Assembly: GCA_036388895.1 (NCBI GenBank)
Contig: DASVQY010000005.1
Coordinates: 50,218 to 114,217, forward strand
Direction of reading: 5' to 3'
Origin: SXVE01 sp036388895
GTDB taxonomy: Bacteria > Acidobacteriota > Blastocatellia > Pyrinomonadales > Pyrinomonadaceae
Length of the DNA stretch: 64,000 nucleotides
The position numbers were made by a program, and so were the translations under genes. The notes below the pieces were generated by a model that was not told where the DNA came from, searched no databases, and saw only the letters and a program-made list of their open reading frames with translations. Positions 24,266-34,175 of this stretch are shown here, piece by piece. The stretch's first letter is position 1; the number at the start of each line of letters is the position of its first letter.

Positions 24266-26473
24266 TTACCGCGCCGGAGCCATTCGCGGGTCTTGTTTCG
24301 GCGTCATTTTATATTCGCTCGGCGGTTCGGCGCCCAGCAAATGCTTGACGAAATAATCCCAGCGGCGGCGCATCATATAATAAGAGTCCGCGCCGTAGCC
24401 GTGACGAGCGTTCGGGAAAATCAACAAATCGAAATCCTTGTTCGCCTTCACCAGCGCGTCAACGACCAGATAAGTGTTGTAGGGCGGCACGTTATCGTCC
24501 ATTCCGCCGTGCGCGAGCAACAGTTTGCCTTTTAAGTTTTTGGCGTAGATTTGATTCGCCTGTTTTTCGTAATTATCTCCCGAAAGCAAACCGATATAGC
24601 GTTCGCCCCAATCGTCTTCGTAATTGCGGTTGTCGTGATTGCCCGATTCACTAATGCCGACTTTGTAAAAATCGGGATAGCGAAACATCGCCGTCGCCGT
24701 CGCGAAGCCGCCGCCCGAATGCCCCCAAATGCCAACTCGATTTGTATCCATATATGGATATTTTTGAGCTAACTGTCTGATTCCGGCTATTTGATCTTCG
24801 AGCGTATTGTCCGCCATATTGCCGTAACAAGCATCGTGGAACGCCTTTGAGCGGTCGGGATTACAAGTTCCGTCTATCACGACGACGATGAAACCGAGTT
24901 CCGCCAATGCCTGATGATCCGAGCGCGAAGCAGCAAACGAGCGCGAGCCGACTCCGCCGCCCTGCGGGCCCGGATAAATGTAATTAACAATCGGATATTT
25001 TTTGTTCGGGTTGAGATTGGTCGGCGTGAACATCAAGCCATATAAATCCCATTTTGAATCGCGCGATTTGACGGTAATCGGCATCGGCGCTTTCCAGCCA
25101 GCCGCCTGAAGGCGCGAAACGTCGGTTTTTTCCAAAACGACGATTTGTTTGCCCGTCATATCGCGCAGAACGACGGTTGGCGGCATGTCGGGTTTGGAAA
25201 AAGTATCAATAAAATATTTGCCGTCTTCGCCCATTGAAACTTGGTGATTCGCGTCTTCGGGCGTCAAAAGCTTTAAGTTTTTTCCGTCGAATCCGACCGA
25301 ATAAAGATGGCTGAAATACGGATCGCGCCCGGGTTCGCGTCCGTTGGCGTTGAAATAAACGGTGCGCGTCCGGTCGTCAACCTTTTCGATTTGCGTAACG
25401 ACGAAATCGCCCTTCGTAATTTGGTTTTTCAATCTGCCGGACGCCGCGTCGTATAAATAAAGATGCCCCCAACCGTCTTTTTCCGAATACCAGATGAATT
25501 CGTTCGTCGCGGGCAGATAGCGCCAGTTCGCCGCGCCCTGACCCGATTCGTATTGCGTGGCGACGCGCTCTTCGTGAACATCTCTGACTTCGCCGCTCAT
25601 CGCGTCGGCAACGCGCAAATTCGCCTGTTTGTGATCGCGCGAGCTGGAAACGAATGCCAGTTTCGACGAATCCGCCGACCATTCCGTATCGGTAAGGCTG
25701 CCGTCGCACGAAATGTCGTCGCACAAAGTCGAGCGGCGCGGATCGGGCGGCATTTGAAGACGAATAACGCGCGGCGTTTCCGTTTCGACGATAACGCGCT
25801 GAATCGTAATGATCGGATCGCCGGGCAGCGGATATTTCCACTGTTCGAGCTTCGGCGCGCCGACGTTCGTCGTGACGAGATACATATCGCTTACCGCGCG
25901 CTGATCCTGCTGAAACGTGGCGATTTTTTTCGAGTCCGGCGACCATTTCACAATCGCGCGGTCGCTGTGCGTCCAGCCCGCGTTGTCGGTCGCGTAACCG
26001 AAATCCTTCACTCCGTCAACAGTCAACTGTGTTTCTTTTCCCGTCGCCAGATCGCGCATCCACAGATTCCAGTCTTTGATGTAAACCGCTTTTTTGCCGT
26101 CGGGCGAAACAACCGCATTGCGGTCTTTATTAACGAGCGCCCCAGCGTTTTTTACCGGAACCCCGGCGAGAAGCCGTTTTTCGTCAACGTCGGTTTTACG
26201 CTCGCCGGTTGCCGGATTGATTAAAACGTATTCGCTTCCGGTCGGCGTCAGCACGCGATAATAAAATCTGCCGTCGGACAAAAACGTCGGACGCACGCCG
26301 GCGCGGTCAACCAGCGGCGCCGTGTTGTAGCTTAAAAACTTTTCCGCACGCGCATAATCTTCGGCGGTTACTTTTATGGACGAATTAGCGGTGCTTTGCT
26401 GAGCTGAAACGCCGAACGCGAAAGAACCGATTAATGTTAAAAACAAAAATTTTCTAAAGAGAAGTGTTTTCAT
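24266..26473 (-). CDS. Secreted S9B dipeptidyl peptidase (DPP4-like)
   Basis: I use the ATG at 26473, which gives a signal peptide (LLFRKFLFLTLIGSFAFGVSA-Q); the longer frame adds an implausible leader. The 735-residue protein has an N-terminal DPP4-type propeller (about residues 60-480) and a C-terminal alpha/beta hydrolase with the nucleophile in GIWGHSGGGFA, the Asp in HGGMDDNVP and the His in NARHGYG. The FIWYSEKDGWGHLYLYD loop is typical of the S9B N-domain. It should cleave dipeptides (often X-Pro) from peptides in the periplasm. Confidence 0.93.
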   Translation of the reverse strand: MKTLLFRKFLFLTLIGSFAFGVSAQQSTANSSIKVTAEDYARAEKFLSYNTAPLVDRAGVRPTFLSDGRFYYRVLTPTGSEYVLINPATGERKTDVDEKRLLAGVPVKNAGALVNKDRNAVVSPDGKKAVYIKDWNLWMRDLATGKETQLTVDGVKDFGYATDNAGWTHSDRAIVKWSPDSKKIATFQQDQRAVSDMYLVTTNVGAPKLEQWKYPLPGDPIITIQRVIVETETPRVIRLQMPPDPRRSTLCDDISCDGSLTDTEWSADSSKLAFVSSSRDHKQANLRVADAMSGEVRDVHEERVATQYESGQGAANWRYLPATNEFIWYSEKDGWGHLYLYDAASGRLKNQITKGDFVVTQIEKVDDRTRTVYFNANGREPGRDPYFSHLYSVGFDGKNLKLLTPEDANHQVSMGEDGKYFIDTFSKPDMPPTVVLRDMTGKQIVVLEKTDVSRLQAAGWKAPMPITVKSRDSKWDLYGLMFTPTNLNPNKKYPIVNYIYPGPQGGGVGSRSFAASRSDHQALAELGFIVVVIDGTCNPDRSKAFHDACYGNMADNTLEDQIAGIRQLAQKYPYMDTNRVGIWGHSGGGFATATAMFRYPDFYKVGISESGNHDNRNYEDDWGERYIGLLSGDNYEKQANQIYAKNLKGKLLLAHGGMDDNVPPYNTYLVVDALVKANKDFDLLIFPNARHGYGADSYYMMRRRWDYFVKHLLGAEPPSEYKMTPKQDPRMAPAR

Positions 26474-26856
26474 AAGTTTTTGTCGTTTATCAAATTTTAC
26501 CCGAACAAACCTAAAGGATAAAGCCTGTAAGATTCGGACAAAGAAAAAATTAAGAAAAGTTAAACCCGTTTCAATCGCTAACTTTTCGCCCGTTTTCTTC
26601 ATCCTTTCCGACTGCTTCACGCCGGCGGCGAACGCAAGTTTCAAAATCGTATAAGATGAAAAATTTACGGTTATTCAGAGCAAAAAAATGGATATTTGAT
26701 TGCACGCAAAAGATACATTACCTTTAAGCTTGGTTGCAATGACAATGTTTTGAAATTTCCTTTTTGAAACTCTTTGCGATACGCGCGATTATTTTTGAAA
26801 GATTCTCCCTCGAAATATTTAATTCAATAGCGATTTTATAAGATTTTATAAATACG

Positions 26857-27813
26857 ATGTCTGATTACAGCGTTGAACTGGTAAACGATCAAACGAGACT
26901 CGCGCGTTTGATCGAACGTATCGCTTTCGCGCCCGTCATCGCGCTCGATATCGAAACGGTAAATTGGTGGAATCGGCATCAGGAGCAAATCGCGCTTATC
27001 CAAATCGCTTTCCGAAGCGGGCAACAGCCGAAAGTCGCAATTATTGATACTCTCGCAAAACTCGACGTTGCGCCTCTGCGCGCGCCTCTCGAACAAAACA
27101 CCGTGACAAAAGTCATTCACAATGCGGCGTTTGACGCGACGCGGCTCAACGATCATTTTCGCTTCAAAGTCGCGCCTATCTACGACACGATGGTCGCGGC
27201 GCGGCGCGGCGGAGAAAAACGATATTCATTGAAAGCGCAGGCGGCGTCACACCTGAATTTACATCTCGACAAAAGCGGGCAGCAGAGCGATTGGAGCCGC
27301 CGTCCGCTGCGAACCATTCAAATTCATTACGCCGCTTTGGATGCCGTAGCGGCGCTTCTGCTTTACGAAAATCAAATCAGCCGGAAACTCAATGGCTCTT
27401 TTCAATTGAAGGAGAAAAAGCTTTCGCCGCAGGCGACACTTCCGCTGATTGATTTGCAGGAAACTAATATTTTATCGAATAGACGCGACGGGGAACACGC
27501 CGGCGAAGAAAAAAGTTTTGCGGTGCAAACTGACTTGCCTCCTGCGCGACTCGCTTTGCTTGGCATAATCGTTGAATTGCCGAGTCGCTATCATCCCGAT
27601 CAGTTATCGGTTTCGGTCGGCAATGAGCGCGTCGGATTGGCGGGATGGATTGTAGATCGCATTCTCGGCAGGGATGCGGATTTGGATGAAACAACGGCTA
27701 AATTGGAAATCGCCGGTTTGTGCGAGCATAATCTTGTTAAAATTACGGCGACGCGTAGGCTCGAAGCGACTGAAAAAGGCGCGCAGATTTGGAGTCGCTC
27801 GAAATCGCTTTAA
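26857..27813 (+). CDS. Ribonuclease D-like 3'-5' exonuclease
   Basis: This 318-residue protein has a DEDDy exonuclease fold in its first ~190 residues: DIET (Asp31, Glu33), HNAAFDATRL, YDTMVAA, and the Tyr/Asp pair in HYAALDAVAALLLYE. The C-terminal ~120 residues hold a basic region, QTDLPPARLALLGIIVELPSRYHPDQLSV, that looks like a small wHTH-like domain in place of HRDC. It probably processes structured RNA or repairs DNA 3' ends. It precedes acetate kinase by only 26 bp and may be co-transcribed. Confidence 0.85.
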   Translation: MSDYSVELVNDQTRLARLIERIAFAPVIALDIETVNWWNRHQEQIALIQIAFRSGQQPKVAIIDTLAKLDVAPLRAPLEQNTVTKVIHNAAFDATRLNDHFRFKVAPIYDTMVAARRGGEKRYSLKAQAASHLNLHLDKSGQQSDWSRRPLRTIQIHYAALDAVAALLLYENQISRKLNGSFQLKEKKLSPQATLPLIDLQETNILSNRRDGEHAGEEKSFAVQTDLPPARLALLGIIVELPSRYHPDQLSVSVGNERVGLAGWIVDRILGRDADLDETTAKLEIAGLCEHNLVKITATRRLEATEKGAQIWSRSKSL

Positions 27814-27838
27814 TTTTTAATAAAGTCTACGTCGAAAT

Positions 27839-29086
27839 ATGAATGTTTTAATACTAAACAGCGGCAGTTCTTCACTTAAATTTCAATTAATTGCCACAGA
27901 CCTGGAACGCATTGAGCAGAACACCGACAGGCGTCTGGCGCAGGGCATTATCGAGCGCATCGGCAGCCTGGCGATTATTACGATGCAAGCCGAAGGAAAA
28001 TCACCGGTTCGTTCAACTGAGCCGATTCGTGATGCGCGCGCCGCCGTCGAATTCGTCATTCGCTGGGTTTGCTCGGATCAATCCGCTATTGAAGGAATAA
28101 AAAGCGTCGCTGATATTCATGCCGTCGGTCACCGGGTCGTGCACGGCGGCGAAAAATTTACCAAGTCCGTTTTGATTACCGACGAAGTGCTGCGCGGCAT
28201 CGAAGATTGCATCGAGCTTGCGCCGCTGCACAATCCGGCGAACATCAAAGGAATCGTTGCCGCGCGGGAAGTTTTCGGCAAAGGTTTGCCGCAAGTCGCC
28301 GTTTTCGATACGGCGTTTCATCAAACTTTGCCCGAAACCTCTTATCTGTACGCGCTGCCGTATCAGCTTTACCGTCGCCATCGCATCCGTCGTTACGGGT
28401 TTCACGGAACATCGCACCGTTATGTCGCTTATCGCTATCGTCAATTGAAAAAGATGGCGCGGGAAGAGGTGAACATCATCACGCTGCATTTAGGAAACGG
28501 ATGCTCAGCGGCGGCGATAAAAGGCGGCAATTCGATTGATACTTCGATGGGGCTGACGCCGCTCGAAGGCTTGGTGATGGGAACGCGCGCCGGAGATTTC
28601 GACCCGGCGATTGTTGATTTTCTCGCCGCCAAAGAAGGCTTGACGCCCGCGGAAGTCGAATCTCTAGTCAACAAACAATCCGGGCTGCTCGGCATTTCCG
28701 GTCTGACGAACGATATGCGCGAGCTGCTCGACGAAGCGCACGAAAACGGCGACCGCCGCGCCAATCTCGCGATTGAGATTTTTTGTTACCGCGCCCGCAA
28801 GTACATCGGCGCTTATCTCGCCGCAATGAACGGTGCGGATGCCGTTGTTTTCACGGGCGGAATCGGCGAAAACTCCGCCGAAATCCGCGCGAAAATCTGC
28901 GACGGGTTAAGCTGGCTCGGGCTTGAATTAGACCGGGAGAAGAATTCAGCTCATACGAACGGAGTTGAAGGCATTGTCAGCAGTGATGATTCGCGGCTGG
29001 CGGTATATGTTATTCCGACGAACGAAGAATTGCTCATCGCCCGTGATACAGTGCGCGTCGTCGAACACGTTCCGCAGCGATTTTAA
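27839..29086 (+). CDS. ackA: Acetate kinase
   Basis: This 415-residue protein has the full acetate kinase signatures: NVLILNSGSSSLKFQL at the N-terminus, HRVVHGGEKF, FHGTSHRYVA, LGNGCSAAAI, GVMGTRAGD-like MGTRAGDFDPAI and FTGGIGENSAEIR. It interconverts acetate plus ATP and acetyl phosphate plus ADP. No phosphotransacetylase gene is adjacent. Its stop overlaps the convergent DUF3037 gene by 4 bp. Confidence 0.97.
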   Translation: MNVLILNSGSSSLKFQLIATDLERIEQNTDRRLAQGIIERIGSLAIITMQAEGKSPVRSTEPIRDARAAVEFVIRWVCSDQSAIEGIKSVADIHAVGHRVVHGGEKFTKSVLITDEVLRGIEDCIELAPLHNPANIKGIVAAREVFGKGLPQVAVFDTAFHQTLPETSYLYALPYQLYRRHRIRRYGFHGTSHRYVAYRYRQLKKMAREEVNIITLHLGNGCSAAAIKGGNSIDTSMGLTPLEGLVMGTRAGDFDPAIVDFLAAKEGLTPAEVESLVNKQSGLLGISGLTNDMRELLDEAHENGDRRANLAIEIFCYRARKYIGAYLAAMNGADAVVFTGGIGENSAEIRAKICDGLSWLGLELDREKNSAHTNGVEGIVSSDDSRLAVYVIPTNEELLIARDTVRVVEHVPQRF

Positions 29087-29481
29087 GTTTTTTTCGGCAG
29101 GCGCACCATTTTTTCCAGCAGTTGTTGGAGCGCGGTTTCGGGATTCTCGCAAATGCCCGAATGAACCGGCGACATTTGGATAATCGTGCTGCGCGGAGCG
29201 ACGAGCCAATCGAAACGCGCGCGAATCGGCAGCCGCCCGACAGCTCCGGCAGCTTTGTCTCCCGAACAAATGAGCGGAATGGTATGTAGAAACTTTTGTA
29301 CTTCATTTATCTCCAGAAACGGAGCGAAAGCAACGAATCGCTGCGCGTCAATCTCGATGCCCGCTTTCAAAAATTTAAGTTTTTGACAGAAAACGATTAC
29401 GCCCGCGTTGATAAACTCTTCTCGTTCGACGCGCGGCACAACTCTGATGACGGAGTAATCAAACGTGCAGATTTCGGACAT
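29083..29481 (-). CDS. DUF3037 protein
   Basis: The start is MSEICTFDYSVIRVVPR at 29481, which matches the family's usual beginning; an upstream ATG at 29499 is possible. The DUF3037 signature EREEFINAGVIVFC is clear, followed by FVAFAPFLEINEVQKFL. It overlaps the HipA-like gene by 23 bp. The DUF3037/HipA-like pair is widespread and conserved, suggesting a functional unit whose role is not established. Confidence 0.85.
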   Translation of the reverse strand: MSEICTFDYSVIRVVPRVEREEFINAGVIVFCQKLKFLKAGIEIDAQRFVAFAPFLEINEVQKFLHTIPLICSGDKAAGAVGRLPIRARFDWLVAPRSTIIQMSPVHSGICENPETALQQLLEKMVRLPKKT

Positions 29482-30241
29482 TATTGACCTCCTGCACAAA
29501 ATTCCTCGGGCTTTCCAGCCGCCGCGTCAAGTATTCAAAATAAGCGTTTCGATGCTCACCGATGCCGGCAAATTGCGTCTCGCCGCCGAGCCATTCGTCG
29601 GGAATCAGTTCGATAATTCCATTGATGATTTCCGGCGTGAGTTTTGCGGTTAAAACTTCGTCAATTTCCTGTATGTCGTTTGCGGAGGAAAGCAGTACGT
29701 GATCTTTGATTAAAGTGAAAGGACTTCGGCTGCGCTGCAAATATTCGTTCCAATTATGATGAAAATAAAGCGCCGCGCCGTGATCAATCAGCCATAACTG
29801 TTTGTGCCACAAAAGCATATTGGCATTGCGCGGCGTGCGGTCAACGTTCGTCGCGTAAGCGTCGAACCAGACGATTGACGAAGCGAGCTTTGAATCCGGC
29901 GTTTGAATAAGCGGATCATAAGTGATCGATCCGGGAAGATAATCGAGCGCGAGATTGATTCCGGCGCTCGATTTAATCAAATCCTGAATTTCCGGGTCCG
30001 GCTCGCTGCGACCGAGAATCGGATCAAGTTCAACGAAAACTATCTCGGGAACCCGAAGCCCGAGAACGCGACCGATTTCGCCGGCGACGAGTTCCGCGAT
30101 GAGAGCTTTCACGCCTTGTCCGGCGCCGCGAAACTTCAGCACGTACATTCCGTCGTCGTCAGCCTCGATAATCGCCGGCAGCGAGCCGCCTTCGCGCAGC
30201 GGCGTCACGTATCTTGTCGCACGAACAGTTCTTAAATTCAT
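29459..30241 (-). CDS. HipA-like kinase-fold protein
   Basis: From MNLRTVRATRY at 30241 the protein is about 260 residues. It has an N-terminal nucleotide loop (VLKFRGAGQGVKAL), an ALxxELVAGEIGRVLGLRVPEIV segment, DAYATNVDRTPRNANML as a catalytic loop (N and D residues) and LIDHGAALYFHHNW as the Mg-binding DFG-like motif. This is the short HipA-like kinase group that pairs with DUF3037. Unlike classical HipBA there is no HTH antitoxin next to it. Operon order: HipA-like then DUF3037. Confidence 0.85.
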   Translation of the reverse strand: MNLRTVRATRYVTPLREGGSLPAIIEADDDGMYVLKFRGAGQGVKALIAELVAGEIGRVLGLRVPEIVFVELDPILGRSEPDPEIQDLIKSSAGINLALDYLPGSITYDPLIQTPDSKLASSIVWFDAYATNVDRTPRNANMLLWHKQLWLIDHGAALYFHHNWNEYLQRSRSPFTLIKDHVLLSSANDIQEIDEVLTAKLTPEIINGIIELIPDEWLGGETQFAGIGEHRNAYFEYLTRRLESPRNFVQEVNNVRNLHV

Positions 30242-30425
30242 AACAGGCAATTTTCGCGCGGGCGCGTTAAATCAGAACAAAATGCAATCGCGCGGCGTAA
30301 ACATTTGAGAGTATAACAATAAAATTGCCGAATTTCGGAAATCTGCTATTATTAGCCGTTCACCTGTAAAAGAAAACGTTTATTTGATCGGCGAATAAGT
30401 ACAATTATTTCAAATTTATTTCCTG

Positions 30426-31982
30426 ATGAACATTAAAACATCATCAACGAATACCCATTCAATCGCCGGGCAATACTGCGCGTTGCTGTCGGTTTCCGAA
30501 ACAATTATTTCGCATCGCGATTTGACGGAATTGTTTCATCATTTAAGCGAGCGGCTCAAATCAATCGTTGATTTTGATTATACGAGCGTGATGCTTTACG
30601 ACGCGGAACGAAACACTTTGCGGCTCGAACTGCTCGAAACGACGATTGATAACGACGTGCAGATCGGTTGGGAAGCGCCGCTCGACGATTCGGTCGGCGG
30701 ATGGGTTTGGCGGCACCAGAAACCTTTATTCATTGATGATTTGAACTCCGAAAAGCGTTTTCCCGTAACCAGCGCGCTCATCCGGCGATACGGCATAAAA
30801 TCGGTTTATTCTTTTCCCTTGACGATTGCCGAACGCAAGCTCGGAACGATTAACTTCGGATGCGGCGAAAAATACGGTTACGACGCGCAAATGCTTGAAT
30901 TTTTGCAGCAAGTTACTCGCCAGGTCGCTCTCGCGGTTGATAACGCGATTCAGTTCAAGGAAATCGAAACGCTTAAAAACAAGCTCGCTCACGAAAAGCT
31001 GTATCTCGAAGAAGAAATCAAAAGCAATCGAAATTTTTCGGAAATCATCGGAACGAGTTCGGCGCTCAAAAAAGCTTTAAGTCAGATACAAATAGTCGCG
31101 CCGACCGACGCCGTCGTGCTCGTTCAAGGCGAAACCGGAACCGGCAAAGAGCTGATCGCCCGCGCGGTTCACAATTTAAGCAGCAGGCGCGACCGAACGA
31201 TGGTGAAACTCAATTGCGCGGCGATTCCAACCGGATTGCTCGAAAGCGAATTGTTCGGTCACGAACGCGGCGCGTTTACCGGCGCCGTCAGTCAACGTAT
31301 CGGGCGCTTTGAACTGGCGCACAAAGGAACGCTTTTTCTCGATGAAATCGGCGATATTCCGCTCGAACTGCAATCGAAACTTTTGCGCGTTTTGCAGGAA
31401 GGCGAATTTGAACGACTGGGCAGCTCGCGCACGATAAAAGTTGACGTGCGGCTCGTCGCGGCGACGAATCGCGATTTGCCGCAAATGGTCGCCGAAAACG
31501 TTTTTCGAGCCGATTTGTATTACCGTCTGAACGTGTTTCCGGTTTTTATTCCGCCTCTTCGGGAAAGAAGCGAAGACATTCCGCTTTTGGTCAGTTATTT
31601 CGCGCAAAAATACGCGCGGCGTTTCAATAAAAAAATTACGACGATTCCGACCGAAGCGATTGATGCGATTACAAATCATCACTGGGCGGGAAATATACGC
31701 GAGCTGGAAAATTTTATCGAACGCGCCGTTATTCTTTCGCCCGGCGAAGAATTGAAAGTTCCGCTCGGCGAATTAAAGAATGAAAAATATTTTAATAATT
31801 CATCCGCCGCGGCGTCGGAACCGGACGAACTCGTTTCGATGGAAGAAAACGAACGCGCGTATATTCAAAAAGTATTGCGGCATACAAACGGCGTCATCGG
31901 CGGCAAAGGCGGCGCGGCGGAAATTCTCGATCTGCCGGTTTCGACTTTGAGAAGCCGGATGAAAAAACTCGGATTAAAATAA
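30426..31982 (+). CDS. Sigma-54-dependent activator with GAF sensor (Fis family)
   Basis: This 518-residue protein has a GAF domain at about residues 20-175 (HHLSERLKSIVDFDYTSVMLYD), a AAA+ domain with Walker A GETGTGKE at ~235, the sigma-54 contact loop GAFTGA, Walker B GTLFLDEIGD and an arginine finger region, and a C-terminal Fis-type HTH (GGAAEILDLPVSTLRSRMKKLGL). It should remodel RNA polymerase-sigma-54 at enhancer-dependent promoters in response to a small molecule or redox signal sensed by GAF. No sigma-54 promoter was identified nearby. Confidence 0.95.
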   Translation: MNIKTSSTNTHSIAGQYCALLSVSETIISHRDLTELFHHLSERLKSIVDFDYTSVMLYDAERNTLRLELLETTIDNDVQIGWEAPLDDSVGGWVWRHQKPLFIDDLNSEKRFPVTSALIRRYGIKSVYSFPLTIAERKLGTINFGCGEKYGYDAQMLEFLQQVTRQVALAVDNAIQFKEIETLKNKLAHEKLYLEEEIKSNRNFSEIIGTSSALKKALSQIQIVAPTDAVVLVQGETGTGKELIARAVHNLSSRRDRTMVKLNCAAIPTGLLESELFGHERGAFTGAVSQRIGRFELAHKGTLFLDEIGDIPLELQSKLLRVLQEGEFERLGSSRTIKVDVRLVAATNRDLPQMVAENVFRADLYYRLNVFPVFIPPLRERSEDIPLLVSYFAQKYARRFNKKITTIPTEAIDAITNHHWAGNIRELENFIERAVILSPGEELKVPLGELKNEKYFNNSSAAASEPDELVSMEENERAYIQKVLRHTNGVIGGKGGAAEILDLPVSTLRSRMKKLGLK

Positions 31983-32043
31983 TACGAAAATACGAAAAAC
32001 CGATTAATTTTCAGCCTGCTCGAACGCGTTATTTCGTTTGAGA

Positions 32044-32057
32044 AGCGATATTTCGCT
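32044..32057. repeat. Short palindrome AGCGATATTTCGCT
   Basis: Stem AGCGA/TCGCT with loop TATT. Its core GCGATATTTCGC recurs at 34180. Confidence 0.35.
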
Positions 32058-32241
32058 GCCGTATTTTAGAACTCTCAACGATGCAAATTTCTCCGCAATC
32101 ATTTGTATTTCGTTTAAATTTTGCCGGAAAACGATTTAATTTGTCTTGACAAGTCGCGCGCTTCGCCAATTTCTTTGGAAGGGTTTTTGCAATTGATAAA
32201 AATTATCGTTTGAATAAATAAAGGAATAAAAGGGAATTTTA

Positions 32242-32526
32242 ATGCCGATTCGAATAACCCGGACAGATACCGAAGAACCGAAAAAAACAATCTTAAAAAT
32301 CGAAGGCTCGCTTTTAGCCGAGGACGTGGAAATGATTTCCGAAATCTGCCGTGATCTGCGCGCCGAAAAAGAGTCGGACATCGAGCTGAATTTGGCGGAT
32401 TTGAGTTTTCTCGACAGCGAAAGCGCCACCGAATTGTGTCGTTTGAAGCGGGAGCAGAATGTGACGCTCGAAGGATTGCATTTGTTTATAAAAAAAGTTA
32501 TCGAAATGAGCGAAAAAGCGGCGTGA
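32242..32526 (+). CDS. STAS-domain protein
   Basis: This 94-residue protein is a stand-alone STAS-like domain: TILKIEGSLLAEDVEMISEICRDL and then the loop DIELNLADLSFLDSESATELCRL, where the phosphorylatable Ser/Thr of anti-sigma-factor antagonists would lie (SFLDSES). It may regulate an anti-sigma factor or bind small molecules. No partner kinase is adjacent. A terminator shared with the convergent gene follows. Confidence 0.8.
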   Translation: MPIRITRTDTEEPKKTILKIEGSLLAEDVEMISEICRDLRAEKESDIELNLADLSFLDSESATELCRLKREQNVTLEGLHLFIKKVIEMSEKAA

Positions 32527-32564
32527 CAATTATTTCACGCGCCAAATGATTGCTCGGTAAATAG

Positions 32565-32599
32565 TAAAAGCGGCAGTTAATTGCAAACCGCCGCTTTTA
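32565..32599. terminator. Bidirectional terminator hairpin
   Basis: TAAAAGCGGC pairs with GCCGCTTTTA (10 bp; 15-base interior also partly pairs), between two convergent genes. Confidence 0.75.
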
Positions 32600-32629
32600 T
32601 TACATTTACTTTTTGTTATTTATACGTTT

Positions 32630-33301
32630 TTACCTGCCCCGTACTTCGGAAAAATCCAAGTATTCGGATAATGCATCCATAATTACTTCGGGCGTTAAAT
32701 CCCGATAAGTCAATTTTTCGTCAAAGCGAATATTAAACCGCGAACCGCCCTGCAAGCGTTTTTCTTGAATTCGCTGTTTGGCTAACTCTTCAGCAGTCGC
32801 GACTTCGGCACGATTGTGATTGTCTTCGCGCCGTCGTTCAGTGCGCAAATAATCGAGTTCTTCGCGCATACGACGACGGCGGCGCTCATCGGATTCGTAC
32901 TTGATTTCTTTTTCCAGATGCTTCTCGCGCCGGGTTTTGTCCGCCGACGGAACGTAAACCGACGTTGATGTTTCGTCGCCGAAAGTTCCGTAACCGCCGC
33001 CGCCGAGCTGAAACTCGATGTGTTTGTCTTTAACTTTGATTTTGGTGATCATAATGCGTTGACCTTCTTCGACGCCGACACCGTATGTTTTCAGTAGATT
33101 GCTGTATTTACCGTAATCAATCGGTTGTCGCCGGTTCGGGTAAACATTGATTCCGTCTTTCGTGGCGGGCATATCAATTTTTACTTCGACGCGCCTGCCT
33201 TCAAAATAGCTTTTCAAATCGCTTTCCGTTTGCGCGGCGGCGAATGCGCTCGACATCAAAATCAATAAAGCCGCCGTAAATAAATGCTGTATGAATTTCA
33301 T
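32630..33301 (-). CDS. Secreted hypothetical protein with coiled coil
   Basis: This 223-residue protein has a signal peptide (LFTAALLILMSSAFAAA-Q). The mature part starts with a small beta-domain (RRVEVKIDMPATKDGINVYPN, then VKDKHIEFQLGGGGYGTF) and continues with a highly charged helical segment (KTRREKHLEKEIKYESDERRRRRMREELDYLRTERRRED), likely a coiled coil. The C-terminal part is FNIRFDEKLTYRDLTPEVIMDALSEYLDF. No named family is recognised. It is in an apparent two-gene unit with the next minus-strand gene. Confidence 0.75.
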   Translation of the reverse strand: MKFIQHLFTAALLILMSSAFAAAQTESDLKSYFEGRRVEVKIDMPATKDGINVYPNRRQPIDYGKYSNLLKTYGVGVEEGQRIMITKIKVKDKHIEFQLGGGGYGTFGDETSTSVYVPSADKTRREKHLEKEIKYESDERRRRRMREELDYLRTERRREDNHNRAEVATAEELAKQRIQEKRLQGGSRFNIRFDEKLTYRDLTPEVIMDALSEYLDFSEVRGR

Positions 33302-33361
33302 AAAAACTTTTCCTCGTATATATAAAATTATAAAGTTTTAAGTGCTCGCTTCTGAGCTAAA

Positions 33362-34006
33362 TCATAAAAGTCCCGCGTTTGCGCGGCGATGAGCTTTAAC
33401 GAACGCTCCGGCAAATTTAACCGCCGGGCTGCGTTCCAGCGAACCGGGCAGGCGTTCGCTCTGAAAACTCATTAACATTCGGCTCGTGTCGTCACCGTCA
33501 ATTTTGACGACGTAACCGATGCCCGAAATTACCGATACGGTTTGTATGCCGAAATCTGTCAAACTCGTTTCGCCGTAATAGTTTTTTGTCCGACTATCGC
33601 TGGAAATAATTCGCGGCGCCGGTTGAAACTTGTCTGCAACTTGCAGCAATTCGCTTCGATAAACGAGAGTTACGTCCGATTCTTCCGAATCGCCGACGAT
33701 TTGCAGTTGCGGCAAGCGTTTGGAAATTTCTTCGATGATTTGGTTTCTCGCATTAAAATCATTTCCGGCGTTTACGTAAATCTGGCGCACTCCGCGCAGT
33801 TCATTAACGCTGCCGTAACCGTGTACTTTTGCTTCCTGAGCTTTTGCCGCGCCATTCATTAACAAAACGATTCCGGCGATTGTCAGCACGGCTAAAATTA
33901 GCTGCACAGAAAAAGACGGATTTTGTTTTATGCTTTGCCTTTCAAAATTGTTTTCGTAAAAGTTATTTACAAGATTTTCGTTATTTAATTGTTCGTTCGC
34001 TCTCAT
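33362..34006 (-). CDS. Membrane-anchored or secreted hypothetical protein
   Basis: The ATG at 34006 is chosen because GGAGG lies 8 bp upstream; the longer frame lacks a site. It has 214 residues, with a cytoplasmic N-terminus of ~30 residues and one hydrophobic segment (VQLILAVLTIAGIVLLMNGAAKA). The exported domain includes QIYVNAGNDFNARNQIIEEISKRLPQLQIVGDSEESDVTLVYRSE, which resembles the phosphate/secretin-type domain that evaluates oligomer state only in general shape. Function unknown. Confidence 0.72.
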   Translation of the reverse strand: MRANEQLNNENLVNNFYENNFERQSIKQNPSFSVQLILAVLTIAGIVLLMNGAAKAQEAKVHGYGSVNELRGVRQIYVNAGNDFNARNQIIEEISKRLPQLQIVGDSEESDVTLVYRSELLQVADKFQPAPRIISSDSRTKNYYGETSLTDFGIQTVSVISGIGYVVKIDGDDTSRMLMSFQSERLPGSLERSPAVKFAGAFVKAHRRANAGLL

Positions 34007-34175
34007 TTCGTTATCCTCCTGCGGTTTCACCCGTTGTACGCTTTTAACGTATTGCAAGACGATTGCCAGACATTTATTTTACTCGATTAAAAGGCGTAAC
34101 TGTTTGCGCAGGAATAGCTTAGGCTGGCGAAGCGCGATTTTTACAATGGTATTGCAGATTAAAAGATTTTAGGTT

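Noticed and set aside
29459..30241. Classical HipBA toxin-antitoxin
   Set aside because: No HipB-like HTH gene is adjacent; the partner is DUF3037.
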